Shown: positions 63,260 to 64,000 of the stretch, one piece after another
Layout of the letters: every line of letters begins with the position of its first letter
Numbering within the stretch: position 1 is the first letter of the stretch
NCBI RefSeq assembly: GCF_000420265.1
Contig: NZ_ATUP01000001.1
Span: 1,860,001-1,924,000 of the forward strand
Source: Oceanicaulis alexandrii DSM 11625
GTDB taxonomy: Bacteria > Pseudomonadota > Alphaproteobacteria > Caulobacterales > Maricaulaceae
Length of the DNA stretch: 64,000 bases
Reading direction: 5' to 3'
Made by a program: the position numbers and the translations under genes
Notes under the pieces: model-generated
Told to the model about the DNA's origin: nothing
The model's database searches: none
What the model saw: only the letters and a program-made list of their open reading frames with translations

Positions 63260-64000
63260 ATGGCTGAAACGGCCTTCAAAAGCGTGCTGGTCGCCAATCG
63301 TGGCGAGATCGCTGTCCGTGTGCTGAACGAAGCGCGCGATAGCGGCCGTACGGCCATCGCCGTCTATTCCGAAGCGGATACCGACGCCTTGCATGTGCGC
63401 GAAGCGGACGTGGCGGTCTGCATCGGCCCGGCGCTCGCCAGCGAAAGCTATCTCAATATCGAAGCCGTGCTGGACGCGGCCCGAAAAACCGGCGCCGAGG
63501 CGATCCATCCCGGCTATGGCTTCCTGTCAGAAAACGCCGCTTTCGCCCGTGCGGTGATCAAGGCGGGACTGGTCTGGATCGGCCCGCCGCCCGAAGCCAT
63601 TGACGCCATGGGCGACAAGGCGCGCGCCAAGGAGTTGATGATCAAGGCAGGCGTGCCGACCTTGCCGGGCTGGCAGGGCGCAGATCAATCAGACGCCACC
63701 CTCAAGAGCGAGGCCGACAAGGTGGGCTATCCGCTCTTGATCAAGGCTGTGGCGGGCGGCGGCGGTCGCGGCATGCGCATTGTGCGCAGCGCGGCGGAAT
63801 TTGACGAGGCGCTGATCTCGGCCCGTCGTGAAGCGAAATCTGCTTTTGGCGATGACGCAGTTTTGATCGAGAAATTCGTCGAGCGGGGCCGTCATGTGGA
63901 GATTCAGGTCTTCGCTGATCGTGACGGAAACACTATCCATCTCGGTGAACGCGATTGCTCGGCTCAGCGTCGCCGCCAGAAAGTGATCGAGGAAGCGCCG
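63260..64000 (+). CDS. Acyl-CoA carboxylase alpha (biotin carboxylase) subunit, 3' truncated
   Basis: The first 247 residues are visible. The start [25 protein letters not shown] opens the biotin carboxylase domain, followed by [16 protein letters not shown] and the ATP-grasp segment [14 protein letters not shown] near residue 170. It starts 3 nt after the hydratase stop, with GAGGG upstream. The biotin carrier and C-terminus are beyond the window. It should pair with the beta subunit at 59641 (AtuF or LiuD role). Confidence 0.93.
   Translation, partial: MAETAFKSVLVANRGEIAVRVLNEARDSGRTAIAVYSEADTDALHVREADVAVCIGPALASESYLNIEAVLDAARKTGAEAIHPGYGFLSENAAFARAVIKAGLVWIGPPPEAIDAMGDKARAKELMIKAGVPTLPGWQGADQSDATLKSEADKVGYPLLIKAVAGGGGRGMRIVRSAAEFDEALISARREAKSAFGDDAVLIEKFVERGRHVEIQVFADRDGNTIHLGERDCSAQRRRQKVIEEAP

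Overview
The window is a 64 kb piece of a GC-rich alphaproteobacterial chromosome. The gene complement suggests the Hyphomonadaceae/Maricaulaceae (Oceanicaulis or Maricaulis type): AddAB rather than RecBCD, the TsaE-AmgK-MurU cell-wall recycling order, an FtsK translocase, many SDR and acyl-CoA enzymes, TonB-dependent vitamin uptake and GTG/TTG starts. The genus is an inference from family content, not from a marker gene. I see no rRNA, tRNA, CRISPR array, transposase or prophage. Coding density is high and almost all genes are chromosomal housekeeping or catabolic genes.

Layout. 1-13 kb: the end of an Ig-repeat outer-membrane autotransporter-like protein; an Lrp regulator divergent from a class V PLP enzyme; a PKHD hydroxylase divergent from a lipoprotein across a Fur-like box; an MEST-like hydrolase with a D-aminoacylase-type amidohydrolase; a repeat cluster; nth; terC; a thioesterase and a secreted beta-propeller. 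13-25 kb: ftsK, an unrecognised conserved-looking gene, a DUF418 membrane protein, argG, a GAF protein, an sdpR-sdpI autoregulated pair with a clear double-palindrome operator opposite a lipoprotein hydrolase, an SDR, pyrF and trxA. 25-34 kb: a minus-strand operon tsaE-amgK-murU-addB-addA. 34-41 kb: ferredoxin reductase and ferredoxin, then a cobalamin riboswitch heading btuB-btuF-btuC-btuD. 41-49 kb: a DUF4212/SLC5 symporter pair, a CrbS-type symporter-kinase, a convergent CrbR-type regulator and a DcaP-like porin. 49-58 kb: TetR, a lycopene-cyclase-like flavoprotein, rsmI, an S9 peptidase, an SDR, kynureninase, an SMP-30-type protein and an SDR interrupted by an ochre codon. 58-64 kb: a MerR regulator divergent from an acyl-CoA catabolic operon (SDR, carboxylase beta, acyl-CoA dehydrogenase, enoyl-CoA hydratase, carboxylase alpha cut by the window end).

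How the parts work together. The 58-64 kb operon has the order of the Pseudomonas atuBCDEF acyclic-terpenoid genes, but it sits beside a MerR regulator as in the leucine (liu) system. The 41-49 kb block looks like a complete sensing and uptake unit for acetate or another small carboxylate. The B12 block is a self-contained, riboswitch-controlled uptake operon. The most specific regulatory signals read directly from the DNA are the sdpRI operator (overlapping a near-consensus promoter that would give a leaderless mRNA), the MerR palindrome, the Fur-like box and the cobalamin riboswitch.
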